From the IMG/VR virus record IMGVR_UViG_3300017746_000031, positions 1 to 43,080 of that record: DNA of 43,080 bases; one strand, given 5' to 3'. This DNA is from a virus. The translations under genes and the position numbers were made by a program. Under the pieces are notes generated by a model that did no database searches, was not told the origin of the DNA, and saw only the letters and a list, made by a program, of their open reading frames with translations. Positions 12,906 through 21,423 of this stretch are shown one piece after another. Each line of letters begins with the position of its first letter. The first letter of the stretch is position 1.

Positions 12906-13640
12906 GTGAAGTCTTTTATTTTCGCAAGTGACCTGCACGGTGATATGCAGGATCCAGATGCAGTCGAAGCACTCTTTAGATTTACTAAGGAATTTAATCC
13001 AGATATCCGAATCTTTGGTGGGGACTTATTTGACTTCTCTCCATTGATGAGAAACGCAGACCCTGCGGACAAGCAGGCATCTATGGAAGCGGATGTGGAG
13101 GCAGGAATGCAATTCCTCAAAGCATGGCAGCCACATCACTTTTTACTGGGCAACCATGATGATCGATTATGGCAAACGGCAGAAAGGCATTCCATTGGTA
13201 TTGTACGGGATACCGCGCGTATGGGCATCAAGGATATCGAGAAAACTTGCAGGTCAATGAAGTGCAAGATGCTCCCCTACTCCGTAGACAAGGGAGTTCT
13301 GGAAATAGGTAAAGTTACATTTGTACACGGTTATTTCCACGGTGCAGTTTCAGCTACCAAGCAACATGCAATGACCTTTGCTCCAGACGGTGGATGTTGC
13401 ATTCACGGACACATTCATTCTATCCAACATTTTTCAGCACCAAGGCGAAATGGTGCATCTGCAATTTCCGCAGGCTGCTTGACTCAAACAAGCATGGAAT
13501 GGAACCGAGCCAAGGTAAATAGATTGGCCCATGAGTCTGGTTTTGTCTTTGGATATACATCCAAAAAAAGTTGGGCCGCATGGATTATTAAAAAATTCGA
13601 TGGGAAGTTTATATGGCCATCAATTGGGCAAAAAAGCTAG
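12906..13640 (+). CDS. Calcineurin-like metallophosphoesterase
   Basis: The product is 244 residues from a GTG start just after the previous TAG. All family motifs are present: SDLHGD (residues 8-13), GGDLFD (~38), GNHDDR (~82), a later VHGYFH, and GHIHS (~158). These bind two metal ions and hydrolyse phosphate esters. The substrate could be nucleic acid, nucleotides or phosphoprotein. The family is usual near replication genes; here it sits between portal and scaffold, so a role in packaging-linked DNA trimming or in degrading a host signal nucleotide is possible. Confidence 0.85.
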   Translation: MKSFIFASDLHGDMQDPDAVEALFRFTKEFNPDIRIFGGDLFDFSPLMRNADPADKQASMEADVEAGMQFLKAWQPHHFLLGNHDDRLWQTAERHSIGIVRDTARMGIKDIEKTCRSMKCKMLPYSVDKGVLEIGKVTFVHGYFHGAVSATKQHAMTFAPDGGCCIHGHIHSIQHFSAPRRNGASAISAGCLTQTSMEWNRAKVNRLAHESGFVFGYTSKKSWAAWIIKKFDGKFIWPSIGQKS

Positions 13641-13852
13641 AAGAAGTAGGCTCCGAAAAGTCTCAAAAACCAGAAGGTAAGGACTGGTTTACGGTGCATG
13701 ATTTACGAGAGCAAAGTGGGTTCTCAATGAATAGTGCTTATGAGTTCATCAGATCTCAAATGTCCGCTGGGAAAATAGAAAAGCACAAGGGTACCATGTA
13801 CTCAAAGGAGCATAACCAACTAGTCCGTAGGGTCTGGTACAGGTTCATTTGA
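13613..13852 (+). CDS. Small winged-helix-like DNA-binding protein
   Basis: The product is 79 residues and overlaps the phosphoesterase end by 28 nt. DWFTVHDLREQSGFSMNSAY, then EFIRSQMSAGKIEKHKG and a YRF end, is the layout of a minimal winged helix: helix, HTH with the recognition helix at NSAYEFI, then a wing. It lies directly upstream of a 125-bp gap before scaffold and capsid, so it may regulate those genes or be a minor virion protein. The target is unknown. Confidence 0.55.
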   Translation: MAINWAKKLEEVGSEKSQKPEGKDWFTVHDLREQSGFSMNSAYEFIRSQMSAGKIEKHKGTMYSKEHNQLVRRVWYRFI

Positions 13853-13977
13853 CTCAACTCGCCCCAACTCCGCACTAGGGGTTGATCATAGGTTAAATCG
13901 TAGGCCACTTTGGGTAAATTAAACCCGTCCGTTGCGGCCCAACGAGTAACAGTTCCACCGTCAGAGAAGAAAAACCT
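13853..13977 (+). promoter_or_regulatory. Intergenic leader before scaffold and capsid
   Basis: This 125-bp gap is the longest inside the head operon. It contains short inverted repeats: GGGTAAATTAAACCC, CGTTGCGGCCCAACG, and CCCC paired with GGGG around 13862-13880. There is no T-run, so none is a typical terminator. No clear -35/-10 pair is seen. An RNA leader that tunes the highly expressed scaffold and capsid genes is a reasonable guess. Confidence 0.3.
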
Positions 13978-14985
13978 ATGGCAGATTCAAACGGTCTCGC
14001 AGACCTAAAAGCAGAAGAAAGTAAAGCAAGTGATGACAACAAGATTGTTAGTCTTGGCGATATTGCCGAGGCAGCAGGATTAGACTCATCATCGTTCTTT
14101 GAGAGTGCATCAGAAGATCAACCAGTAGAGGAAACCGAGCAGGTTGAAGAGACTGAACAATTAGTAGATGAAGTTGAGGAACCTCAAGCAGAGGCAGAGT
14201 CCGAGGCAGATTTATTATCCACTGAATTAACGGGGGATAATGAGCCAGAAGATGAAGCTCAAGTAGAGGAGACTGATGGAGTTAAAAAACGCATTGGCAA
14301 ATTGATCGAGGCCCGTAATAAGGCCGAGGCAGAAGCCGAGGAGTTAAAGGCAAAGATTACAGAACTAGAAGGTGCTGCACCAGCAACCCCAGACCCAAAA
14401 GGAATGGATAGGTTTGAGGGTGTTAAAGACTTCAAAGAACTGCAAGCCAGAGAATCCGAAGCTGAACATTTGCGTGAGTGGTTATTAGCAAATCCAGATG
14501 GGGGTGAATACTCCGACATTTCTGGGACAGAGCATGAAGTTGATTACGATCAAGCACGAAGCTTGATGGTAGAGACAGATCGTGACTTGCGGAAAAATAT
14601 TCCACTAGCAGCACAACGGTTGCAGCAGCGTGAGCAAAATAGGCAAGCGGCCTCGCAAACCTTTGACTGGATGAAGGATAAAGCTAGTCCAGAAATGCAA
14701 GAAATCCAACAGGTACTTTCTCAAAATAAATTCATCAAAGAGTATTATGAGCGAGATCCATATGCGGTTCTCACAGTGGGATATGCTATCGAGGGAATCA
14801 AAGCAATAAATGCAAAGAAGGCCAATAAGCCAACTAAGCAAACAGTTGCCCCTAAAGCACCAGTTCCTAGTCGAGCGGCCCCAATGTCACGCAAGAAAAA
14901 TACTACTAATAAAAAATCTCTTCTCCAACAGGCGAATACTGGTTCAGTCGAAGATGCAGCCTCGTACATCGAATCATTATTATAA
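13978..14985 (+). CDS. Capsid scaffolding-like protein
   Basis: The product is 335 residues. The N-terminal third is very acidic and repetitive (EETEQVEETEQLVDEVEEP). The middle is a predicted coiled coil (KLIEARNKAEAEAEELKAKI) and the C-terminus is basic (SRKKNTTNKKSLL). An acidic, helical protein directly before the major capsid gene is the usual scaffold pattern. The basic end would bind capsid subunits during prohead assembly and the protein would then leave. No embedded protease motif is seen. Confidence 0.75.
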   Translation: MADSNGLADLKAEESKASDDNKIVSLGDIAEAAGLDSSSFFESASEDQPVEETEQVEETEQLVDEVEEPQAEAESEADLLSTELTGDNEPEDEAQVEETDGVKKRIGKLIEARNKAEAEAEELKAKITELEGAAPATPDPKGMDRFEGVKDFKELQARESEAEHLREWLLANPDGGEYSDISGTEHEVDYDQARSLMVETDRDLRKNIPLAAQRLQQREQNRQAASQTFDWMKDKASPEMQEIQQVLSQNKFIKEYYERDPYAVLTVGYAIEGIKAINAKKANKPTKQTVAPKAPVPSRAAPMSRKKNTTNKKSLLQQANTGSVEDAASYIESLL

Positions 14986-15003
14986 AATAGGAGAATATTT
15001 ATC

Positions 15004-16056
15004 ATGGCTGGAATAGTAGAACGGGATCAATCCCTTAAAAGAGAATCATTGAGTGACCTTATGACCATCGTGGATCGTAAGAGTTGCCCATTCATGTCGC
15101 AGGTTAAAAAAGGTGCTGCACCAAAAAATTCATTCGTTGAATGGCCCCTCGACAAGCATAAAGACAATTTAGTTCGCACTGCAACTTACAGTGGCGGCAT
15201 TAGCGACAGTCTTCCAATTGACGGTGCTGACATCGACTCAAATGATTTTGAGAATTACGATGATCGCACCAAGTGTTCAGTATACCTTCAGTATCTTCGC
15301 AGGGTGCCTAAAGTTTCTCGTTTAGCTAACATGACCAGTGATGTCGCTGGAGTTGGGTACAAGAAAGAAATGGCAAACTCTATCGCTAAGGCTTTAGTAG
15401 CTGCAAAACGAGATCAAGAGTCTACTCTTTGTTCTTCACAGGAAACTGCACAGGAAACTAATAGTTCCCCGTACCAGACCCGTGGACTTGGCAAATGGAT
15501 TAGTTCTTCAGCACAGGCAACTCTACCAGTTCCTTCTGACTTCCTTACTCCTGCTGGATCCATTAAGTCGGTTGCTGCTGCTTCTGCGACAGAAGAAGAC
15601 TTGCGTGATATCTTGCAAAGCATCTATGAGCAAACTGGTGAATCTGACAAAACCTTTTACGGTCTTTGCGGAACACAGGTTAAGAAAACCATCAGTAACT
15701 TCTCATTGTTCACACCTCGTACCAACAACCTTGTTGTATCGAACCGTGACACTTACGAAGGTCGCTTGAGTGCTGCCGTTGATATCATTGAATCTGACTT
15801 TGGTACAATCACATTAAACCTCTCCAGTTTCCTTGAACAGGATGCCAGAGATGCAAATGGTGATTACGATGCCAGCGTTGGACAGAAAACATTATTCATC
15901 TTGAATATGGCCCAGCTTGAAGCTTGCTATGCAGAAGAAACTTCTGTTCGTGAGTTGCCAGACTTAGGTGGAGGCCCACGCTCAATCATTGAGTCCGTGT
16001 TCTCCTTGAAATCCTATTCTGGTGGATTGGATCACGGTAAGTACACTCTTTCTTAA
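15004..16056 (+). CDS. Major capsid protein (DUF5309-like)
   Basis: The product is 350 residues with AGGAGAA 10 nt upstream, consistent with strong translation. The N-terminus has ESLSDLMTIVDRKSCPFMSQ, and later come NSFVEWPLDKH, a helix with VGYKKEMANSIAKALVAAKR, and GLGKWISSSAQATLP. This order resembles the DUF5309/SU10-like branch of HK97-fold capsid proteins. Position right after an acidic scaffold and before small head genes agrees. It would form the shell. The assignment to this branch is by pattern recall, not by search. Confidence 0.75.
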   Translation: MAGIVERDQSLKRESLSDLMTIVDRKSCPFMSQVKKGAAPKNSFVEWPLDKHKDNLVRTATYSGGISDSLPIDGADIDSNDFENYDDRTKCSVYLQYLRRVPKVSRLANMTSDVAGVGYKKEMANSIAKALVAAKRDQESTLCSSQETAQETNSSPYQTRGLGKWISSSAQATLPVPSDFLTPAGSIKSVAAASATEEDLRDILQSIYEQTGESDKTFYGLCGTQVKKTISNFSLFTPRTNNLVVSNRDTYEGRLSAAVDIIESDFGTITLNLSSFLEQDARDANGDYDASVGQKTLFILNMAQLEACYAEETSVRELPDLGGGPRSIIESVFSLKSYSGGLDHGKYTLS

Positions 16057-16085
16057 AGAGTAGTTTCATTCGGTTGTAGTTAGCT

Positions 16086-16415
16086 ATGTTCACTCTCGAT
16101 AATTTGGTTATAGGTAAGGAGAACTATACGGATGCAGTCCGTCTAGAGATCCTATCTGATATCGAGGGTGAACTAGCTAAAGCCGAAGAAGAACAAATTA
16201 AATTAATGGAGGCCGAGAAAAGGGTCTCTGGTGGAGTAAGAAAAAACCTACCGTTTGGCAGATTAAGATTCAAAGTATGCCAAGAAGTTTATCATTTCTG
16301 GGGACTCAAGTTAGGGTATGAATGCTGGAAAGATAATACCTTCAAGAATGATATGGAGAGACGGTGGGGCGAATTAATTACGATCAAGTCGCAAACTGAC
16401 AAGGTGGTAGCTTAA
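16086..16415 (+). CDS. Small head protein, function unknown
   Basis: The product is 109 residues. A helical, acidic first half (AVRLEILSDIEGELAKAEEE) precedes a compact aromatic part (VCQEVYHFWGLKLGYECWKD). The gene lies between capsid and a connector-like gene, where head-completion or decoration proteins are common. There is no SD before the ATG. The role is inferred from position only. Confidence 0.5.
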   Translation: MFTLDNLVIGKENYTDAVRLEILSDIEGELAKAEEEQIKLMEAEKRVSGGVRKNLPFGRLRFKVCQEVYHFWGLKLGYECWKDNTFKNDMERRWGELITIKSQTDKVVA

Positions 16416-16416
16416 C

Positions 16417-17655
16417 ATGCGAACAATCCCATACTCCCAACTTGAACGGGGATTGGCCGCAATTGCAGGGATTGATACCGAGAATCTCCTTGCACATGAA
16501 AAGGCCCAGTTCGCAGAATATATAAATGATGCGACAAAATATGTTTGGGATTACTACCCTTGGCCAGAATCCGTAAGGGTCGAAGAAAGGTACTTTCGTC
16601 CAGAATACGCAAGGACTACAGGATTCTTTACAGTAGACACACAAAACCAATACTACCCACTTTCGGAAGGCAATAATACAGTAACTGTTTTGGGGAGGGA
16701 TGTAACTGAAGACTGGCAAAATGGCACACTAAGAATCCCATTAAGCGAGTACCAAAGACTGGAGGTAAAACAAACCTACAGAGAAAGAAGATCATCTCCA
16801 GTAACTAAAATTTTAGCACTAGGCAGAGACTCATTCATTTCGGAGTTAACTGTATATCGTAGTGGAGATGAAGTTTTTCATAATGGAAATTATTATCGCA
16901 AGTGGGCAGATGACTCACAGTTGACGATGAATAAATGGGATGACGATTCCCTCGAAGACCCATTATGGAACACTAGTGCAGAATGGATTATAAATGATTC
17001 TATTGATGACTATACTGTTTGGCACAAGATCGGTGATGATTTTGAGGCAGAGAAGTGGGAGTCTAATAAATTTTATTTTGCAGGTGCATTGGTTGAAAGG
17101 GATGGGAAGTTTTTTCTTTGCCATAGAAATCGAGTTCCTACCGATCTGGAATACGCATCGTATGATAATAAGCCTCCCAAGTGGGCTTATGCAGTAAGCT
17201 TGGAAATGGGTGGGATTTCACTGGAAAATGCATTGCACTGGTATGCAGTAGAACCTGCCTTTGATCGATACATCGCTTATGACCAAGAAGGAGAGGAAGT
17301 CATTGGAACAACTTTATCTACGCATCTAGAAGACCCAAGGTACAGTTCTTCAACCCCACTGAACTGGAAGGAAGGCAGAGAAGGAATTTATATTGAGATT
17401 CCGCATGAGACAAACAAAGTCTGGGTAAGATTTAGAGAGGAAGCACCTGTATATTCTGGAGACACGCCAGATGCACCAGTGCTAAATTATTTAGCATCAG
17501 CAATTAAAGCTTACGCATATAAATCGTTTCTGATAAGTGATGGCCAGAACGAGAAATCCGTTTTGCAAGAGCAATTTGGATTAGACCTTCTTGTTCGTGA
17601 GGTGGATAAATTGACTTACCAACAGTACAAAGGTGGCAGTGTAATGGTGGCATGA
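16417..17655 (+). CDS. Head-tail connector-like protein with CBM5/12-like inserts
   Basis: The product is 412 residues. The N-terminal ~120 residues (MRTIPYSQLERGLAAIAGID and on) and the C-terminal part (a region ending in a long helix with YLASAIKAYAYKSFLISDGQ) look like the shell of a gp4/gp6-type connector. Between them are two similar modules: SELTVYRSGDEVFHNGNYYR (~144-163) and EAEKWESNKFYFAGALVERD with a following GKFFLCHRN (~208-235). Both follow the W-x-Y-G-V-x-G-x-Y pattern of chitin-binding (CBM5/12-type) modules. Sugar-binding inserts on a neck protein could help adsorption. Ligand binding is inferred. Confidence 0.5.
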   Translation: MRTIPYSQLERGLAAIAGIDTENLLAHEKAQFAEYINDATKYVWDYYPWPESVRVEERYFRPEYARTTGFFTVDTQNQYYPLSEGNNTVTVLGRDVTEDWQNGTLRIPLSEYQRLEVKQTYRERRSSPVTKILALGRDSFISELTVYRSGDEVFHNGNYYRKWADDSQLTMNKWDDDSLEDPLWNTSAEWIINDSIDDYTVWHKIGDDFEAEKWESNKFYFAGALVERDGKFFLCHRNRVPTDLEYASYDNKPPKWAYAVSLEMGGISLENALHWYAVEPAFDRYIAYDQEGEEVIGTTLSTHLEDPRYSSSTPLNWKEGREGIYIEIPHETNKVWVRFREEAPVYSGDTPDAPVLNYLASAIKAYAYKSFLISDGQNEKSVLQEQFGLDLLVREVDKLTYQQYKGGSVMVA

Positions 17656-18890
17656 TTATCTTAAACGATAGTTTTCGCAGGGTAAATGCAATTGGTGGAA
17701 GAGTTGGTGGTGTTCACGAACTGTACCCAGATGCAGGAAGGTTAGTTAAGGTAGGCGATTTCAATTCTGAGTTAAACTTTATATCCAAAACACTTGATCC
17801 GATTGTTGGACTTGGCGTAATTAGGAGTGCCGTAAATGATATTGGTAATGGGCAGGCAGGAGGTTGGTTAGACTTAGAGTATGACTGGGAAAGTGGAATA
17901 AGTAAGTGGGAAGTTAAAAGCATCAATATAACTATTGAGGTTGAGTCTAAGTCCCAATTTGTAAGGCAACCCAATATACTATTTGATATAGAAAGTTCAG
18001 TCACTGGGTATCGTGAAATATTCGGATTTAGTGACACAAATATATCCATATCATCCCAGTTAGCTTATGAAATATTTAATAATTGGGTCACTGCTGACGA
18101 GAAATGGGATGAGTTAAATGCAGAAATAAAGTGGATGCTCTTTCCACCACAGACACTAACGAGTTCTGTAAGTTCTTTAATTAGTGTCTATAGTTCGTCT
18201 TCCTTTTTTAAAGACCAATTAATAAAAAGGACTGCAAGCTTTTTGCTTGAGGTAAACTCACTTCCAGTAACTACACAAATTGATGCCTTTGGAGATTGGG
18301 CAAACACTGTAAATGAATGGCAGGACTTGGGTGGGACACTCTGGGAAGTTTATACTTCTCAAACTCACACAGACACCACTAGTGCCACAATTATCGTATC
18401 ATCAAACTCCAGTTTTCTTATAGATAAATTAATTAAGAGAACTGCAAATATTGCGATTGGATTAAATTCAAATTCTACATTTTTTATTGATAAAATAATC
18501 TCAAGTGGTGCAAATGCTAGTTTAGGAATAACCGCAACAGTGACACCACAAGTTATTAGTTTTGGGTCATGGGCATTAACTAATACCAACTGGGAAAGTA
18601 CAAATAATATCTGGGAGATTTATTCCAGTGACATTGATATTGATACCGCAAGCTCAAGTATCTCGATTTCTACAATAGCAAGGGGATACATTGACACAAT
18701 TTATTCACGCACTGCGTCTGCAAATATTACAGTAAGCGCATCATCTTCATCTGATTCAGATACAATTTTTACAAGGTCTGGAGTTACATCAATTTCTATT
18801 GGTGCGACTGCAACCAAAACAATCATCTTAGGTTGGGGGACTTCAACAGTTCTCTGGTCTAATTACACAACAAACTGGGAGGCAAATTAA
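17652..18890 (+). CDS. Repetitive structural protein (tail or neck fibre)
   Basis: The product is 412 residues with two kinds of internal repeat. One is a Ser/Ile/Thr unit, SSSFFKDQLIKRTASFLLEV and SSFLIDKLIKRTANIAIGLN with weaker copies. The other is a Trp unit, FGDWANTVNEWQDLGGTLWE and FGSWALTNTNWESTNNIWEI. The alternation of strands and Ser/Thr fits a beta-structured virion fibre or spike. It is coupled to the preceding connector-like gene (ATGA). Receptor binding is possible but not visible. Confidence 0.5.
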   Translation: MIILNDSFRRVNAIGGRVGGVHELYPDAGRLVKVGDFNSELNFISKTLDPIVGLGVIRSAVNDIGNGQAGGWLDLEYDWESGISKWEVKSINITIEVESKSQFVRQPNILFDIESSVTGYREIFGFSDTNISISSQLAYEIFNNWVTADEKWDELNAEIKWMLFPPQTLTSSVSSLISVYSSSSFFKDQLIKRTASFLLEVNSLPVTTQIDAFGDWANTVNEWQDLGGTLWEVYTSQTHTDTTSATIIVSSNSSFLIDKLIKRTANIAIGLNSNSTFFIDKIISSGANASLGITATVTPQVISFGSWALTNTNWESTNNIWEIYSSDIDIDTASSSISISTIARGYIDTIYSRTASANITVSASSSSDSDTIFTRSGVTSISIGATATKTIILGWGTSTVLWSNYTTNWEAN

Positions 18891-18891
18891 T

Positions 18892-19992
18892 ATGGCCACA
18901 TTACAAGGAAGAGCGATTAAAGACACTTACAAGGACTTACTCCAAGTAAGTAACGGCAATAACGGAGTTGATGCGACAATACGCACAATAGAGGATGGTG
19001 AGGGTACTGCATCCGCACTTCAGATAGCAACTGGGGGAGTCAATGTTAATGGAGACATCGATTTAACTGGCAAATTTGATAACAATTACGAGCGGCAACC
19101 AGAGGCAAATGATACTACTCATATGATCACTCAATTTGGTGCAAAGCAAGCCACTACAAAAACTGGGCCAAATGGTTACACTATTGCAGAACCTACTGAT
19201 ATCGGTGGGTCAGAATTTCAGTTTAATGCTACACCAGATGCAAATAATGTATCTTCACTTTGCATGAGAGGCAATGGTAGTACCGCGCACATTTTAATTT
19301 CTGAAAGCAATAATCCAGATTGTCTTGAAACTGGTATAGTGTTTAGGAATGTAACCAGTGATAACACTTATTCCAGAGGTGTTAACTCAATGTTGCAAGC
19401 CCCACACAAAAGGTGGGCGCATCAATTTGTAGCAGGAGGTTACTCTGGAACTCTCGTGGGTAATGCCCCAACAAAGCAAGATACTGGAAGTTTCTTTGCC
19501 CCTGCTTTAAATGTCGGTCAAACAGACTGGGAAGATGTCACAAAAACAATCCGTGGAAGTGACCTTGGTTTACCTTCAATTAAGTGGAAAAACATCTATG
19601 CAGAAAACACTACCATCTCCACTTCTGATGCTAATCTTAAAACTGATATATCAGAATTAAGCGAAGCAGAGAAAAGAGTAGCTACTGCATTAAAAGGACT
19701 TGTTAAAAAGTTTAAGTTCAAAAATGCGGTAGCAGTTAAAGGCGAAGATGCGAGAATCCATGTTGGTTTAATCGCACAGGAAGTTCAAGATGCATTTAGT
19801 GCAGAAGGACTCGATGCTACTGACTACTCATTATTCTGCGTTTCAAAGTGGTACGAGTATCAAGATGATTCTCTTGAAGTTCCTTCAACTGTTGTATCTC
19901 AGACACCAGTCGAGGGGAGAGATTGCGTAGAGAAAATTCAACTTGGTATCCGTTACGAAGAAGTTCTTGGTTTCATCATTTCAGCAATCTAA
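18892..19992 (+). CDS. Tail fibre with intramolecular chaperone (peptidase S74-like)
   Basis: The product is 366 residues with GGAGG upstream. From ~residue 245 the protein has TSDANLKTDISELSEAEKRV, then DARIHVGLIAQEVQDAFSAE, the signature of the endosialidase-type C-terminal chaperone (S74). That domain helps fibres trimerise and cuts itself off at the conserved Ser-Asp. The N-terminal part is beta-rich (GGVNVNGDIDLTGKFDNNYE). It should form a trimeric fibre that contacts the host surface. The Ser-Asp site is intact, so self-cleavage is expected. Confidence 0.8.
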   Translation: MATLQGRAIKDTYKDLLQVSNGNNGVDATIRTIEDGEGTASALQIATGGVNVNGDIDLTGKFDNNYERQPEANDTTHMITQFGAKQATTKTGPNGYTIAEPTDIGGSEFQFNATPDANNVSSLCMRGNGSTAHILISESNNPDCLETGIVFRNVTSDNTYSRGVNSMLQAPHKRWAHQFVAGGYSGTLVGNAPTKQDTGSFFAPALNVGQTDWEDVTKTIRGSDLGLPSIKWKNIYAENTTISTSDANLKTDISELSEAEKRVATALKGLVKKFKFKNAVAVKGEDARIHVGLIAQEVQDAFSAEGLDATDYSLFCVSKWYEYQDDSLEVPSTVVSQTPVEGRDCVEKIQLGIRYEEVLGFIISAI

Positions 19993-20010
19993 TTCGGAGA
20001 AAAATTAATT

Positions 20011-20415
20011 ATGGCACAAGCAACTAATTATCTGGAAAATAAATTCCTTACTGGCCTTCTTGGAGGCTCAAATGTCACATTCAGTTCTAAACCCTATATT
20101 GCTTTAATGAAGTCAGCACCTAGTGACTCATCAGCAGGTACAGAGGCAACTGGAACAAACTACTCAAGAGTTCAAGTGGGTGGAACAAACCAAGGAAATT
20201 TTTCCGTTGGTTCTACTGGTTCTGCTTCTAATTCTGGCGAGTTTATTTTTGCTGATGCAGGAAGTGCGTGGGGTACTGTTACCCACATTGCATTGTATGA
20301 TTCTGCTACTGGTGGAAATCAACTTTTGTACGCAACTCTTAATTCTTCAGCAACGATTAATTCTGGTGATATTTTCAAAATCCCTGCAAACGGATTTACT
20401 ATCACAATGGATTAA
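20011..20415 (+). CDS. Phage tail/fibre-associated protein
   Basis: The product is 134 residues. NYLENKFLTGLLGGSNVTFS and KPYIALMKSAPSD at the start, SAWGTVTHIALYDSATGGNQ in the middle and a closing IPANGFTITMD are the marks of a common small virion family often found next to fibre genes. It is probably a beta-sandwich that forms part of a tail tip or fibre base. A terminator follows at once, so this is the last gene of the head-operon transcript. Confidence 0.65.
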   Translation: MAQATNYLENKFLTGLLGGSNVTFSSKPYIALMKSAPSDSSAGTEATGTNYSRVQVGGTNQGNFSVGSTGSASNSGEFIFADAGSAWGTVTHIALYDSATGGNQLLYATLNSSATINSGDIFKIPANGFTITMD

Positions 20416-20445
20416 TTTGTTTTTTCATAATCATATTATTGTTTA

Positions 20446-20477
20446 CCCACCCCTCTTTCGAGGGGGGTGGGATTTTT
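20446..20477 (+). terminator. Rho-independent terminator
   Basis: CCCACCCCTC (20446-20455), loop TTTC and GAGGGGGGTGGG (20460-20471) form a strong GC stem, followed by ATTTTT. The stem has two unpaired G. It lies 31 bp after the stop at 20415 and only 5 bp before the next start. The short T-run suggests partial read-through into the following genes, which have no visible promoter. Confidence 0.85.
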
Positions 20478-20481
20478 AATC

Positions 20482-20790
20482 ATGTCCGAAGGAATCTCAG
20501 AAAATTCTAATTTAAAAACTAACACTGGTTTTGCTTTAAAGCTAATCGGTGGTGTTATTTTCTGCGTGTACTCTGGGGCCATGATCATGGCATCTATTAA
20601 TGCACTAGAGTTGGACTTAGAGCGGATCAAGCATGAGGTTGAATTAAATAGCGAGTTCAGAATAAAGTGGCCGCGCGAGGGAGAACTACCTGCGGATGTT
20701 ATGCAAAACCTTAATATTGAACTGATCAATAAAAGGTTAGTTAAATACGAAAACCTTATTGATGAAATGCGATACGGAGGGGCGAGGTGA
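20482..20790 (+). CDS. Single-span membrane protein, lysis-cassette candidate
   Basis: The ATG at 20482, after the terminator stem, is chosen over the in-frame ATG at 20467 inside it. The product is 102 residues with one N-terminal hydrophobic helix (FALKLIGGVIFCVYSGAMIM) and a charged helical remainder (LELDLERIKHEVELNSEF). This N-in, one-span layout resembles spanin i-components and some holin partners. It lies directly before a holin-like gene. The exact lysis role is open. Confidence 0.5.
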   Translation: MSEGISENSNLKTNTGFALKLIGGVIFCVYSGAMIMASINALELDLERIKHEVELNSEFRIKWPREGELPADVMQNLNIELINKRLVKYENLIDEMRYGGAR

Positions 20791-20791
20791 A

Positions 20792-21256
20792 ATGGGTGAA
20801 ATCCTTGTTATGTTTCTTACAGGTGGAGGTTCGACTGCAATGGGTGCGATTCTTAAAGGCGTTTTTGGTATGGTGTTTGAAGCTAGGAAGCAGAAGCATG
20901 ACTTGGAACTTGCGAGGGAAAGTAGAGCGAATGATAATTTCCTTAGATTACAAGAGTGCCTCGCTAAAAATCCTGCTTCAGAGTCTACTAGTCGTGTGCG
21001 TAAATCACTGGCATTTTTGGGTGTTAGTTCCTTGTGTGCTTCTATCCTCATGTGTACAATTTTTCCCAACTCGCCACTGGTCACATTGTCCAACGCAAAC
21101 GGGGAAGGAACAACCGAAATTCTCTTCGGACTTATCAGTTGGCAAGCAACCCAAGAACCGATCACGATCTCTACTGGACACATCTCCCTTATGGGAAACC
21201 TCACCATCCTTCCCTGTATTTTGGGATTCTATTTCGGCCCCAGCCCAAGACGATGA
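20792..21256 (+). CDS. Multi-span membrane protein, holin-like
   Basis: The product is 154 residues from the ATG at 20792, with a strong SD (GGAGGGG). An N-terminal hydrophobic Gly-rich stretch (MFLTGGGSTAMGAILKGVFG) is followed by a charged helix (EARKQKHDLELARESRANDN), then hydrophobic segments SLAFLGVSSLCASILMCTIF and LMGNLTILPCILGFYFGP. This matches the three-span holin-like proteins seen in many phages and gene transfer agents. It would permeabilise the inner membrane at lysis. No endolysin was recognised nearby. Confidence 0.55.
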   Translation: MGEILVMFLTGGGSTAMGAILKGVFGMVFEARKQKHDLELARESRANDNFLRLQECLAKNPASESTSRVRKSLAFLGVSSLCASILMCTIFPNSPLVTLSNANGEGTTEILFGLISWQATQEPITISTGHISLMGNLTILPCILGFYFGPSPRR

Positions 21257-21423
21257 ATGATTTAAATTCAACCATAATGCTAGGTGCAAGTGGAACAGGC
21301 ACTACGATTATTTTAAATGAATTAGTGAACCCAATTCTGGCAACTATAACAGGAGTGCTTACCATCCTTATGTTATCGCAAAAACTTTATGCCAACTACA
21401 AGGCAATGAAAGCCAAAGATTAG
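21253..21423 (+). CDS. Small membrane protein, possible second holin component
   Basis: The ATG at 21253 overlaps the previous stop (ATGA). The 56-residue product has a weakly hydrophobic N-terminal part (STIMLGASGTGTTIILNEL), a strong span (ILATITGVLTILMLSQKLYA) and a basic end, NYKAMKAKD. It is coupled to the holin-like gene, so a class-II-like holin or antiholin role is plausible. Confidence 0.5.
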   Translation: MNDLNSTIMLGASGTGTTIILNELVNPILATITGVLTILMLSQKLYANYKAMKAKD

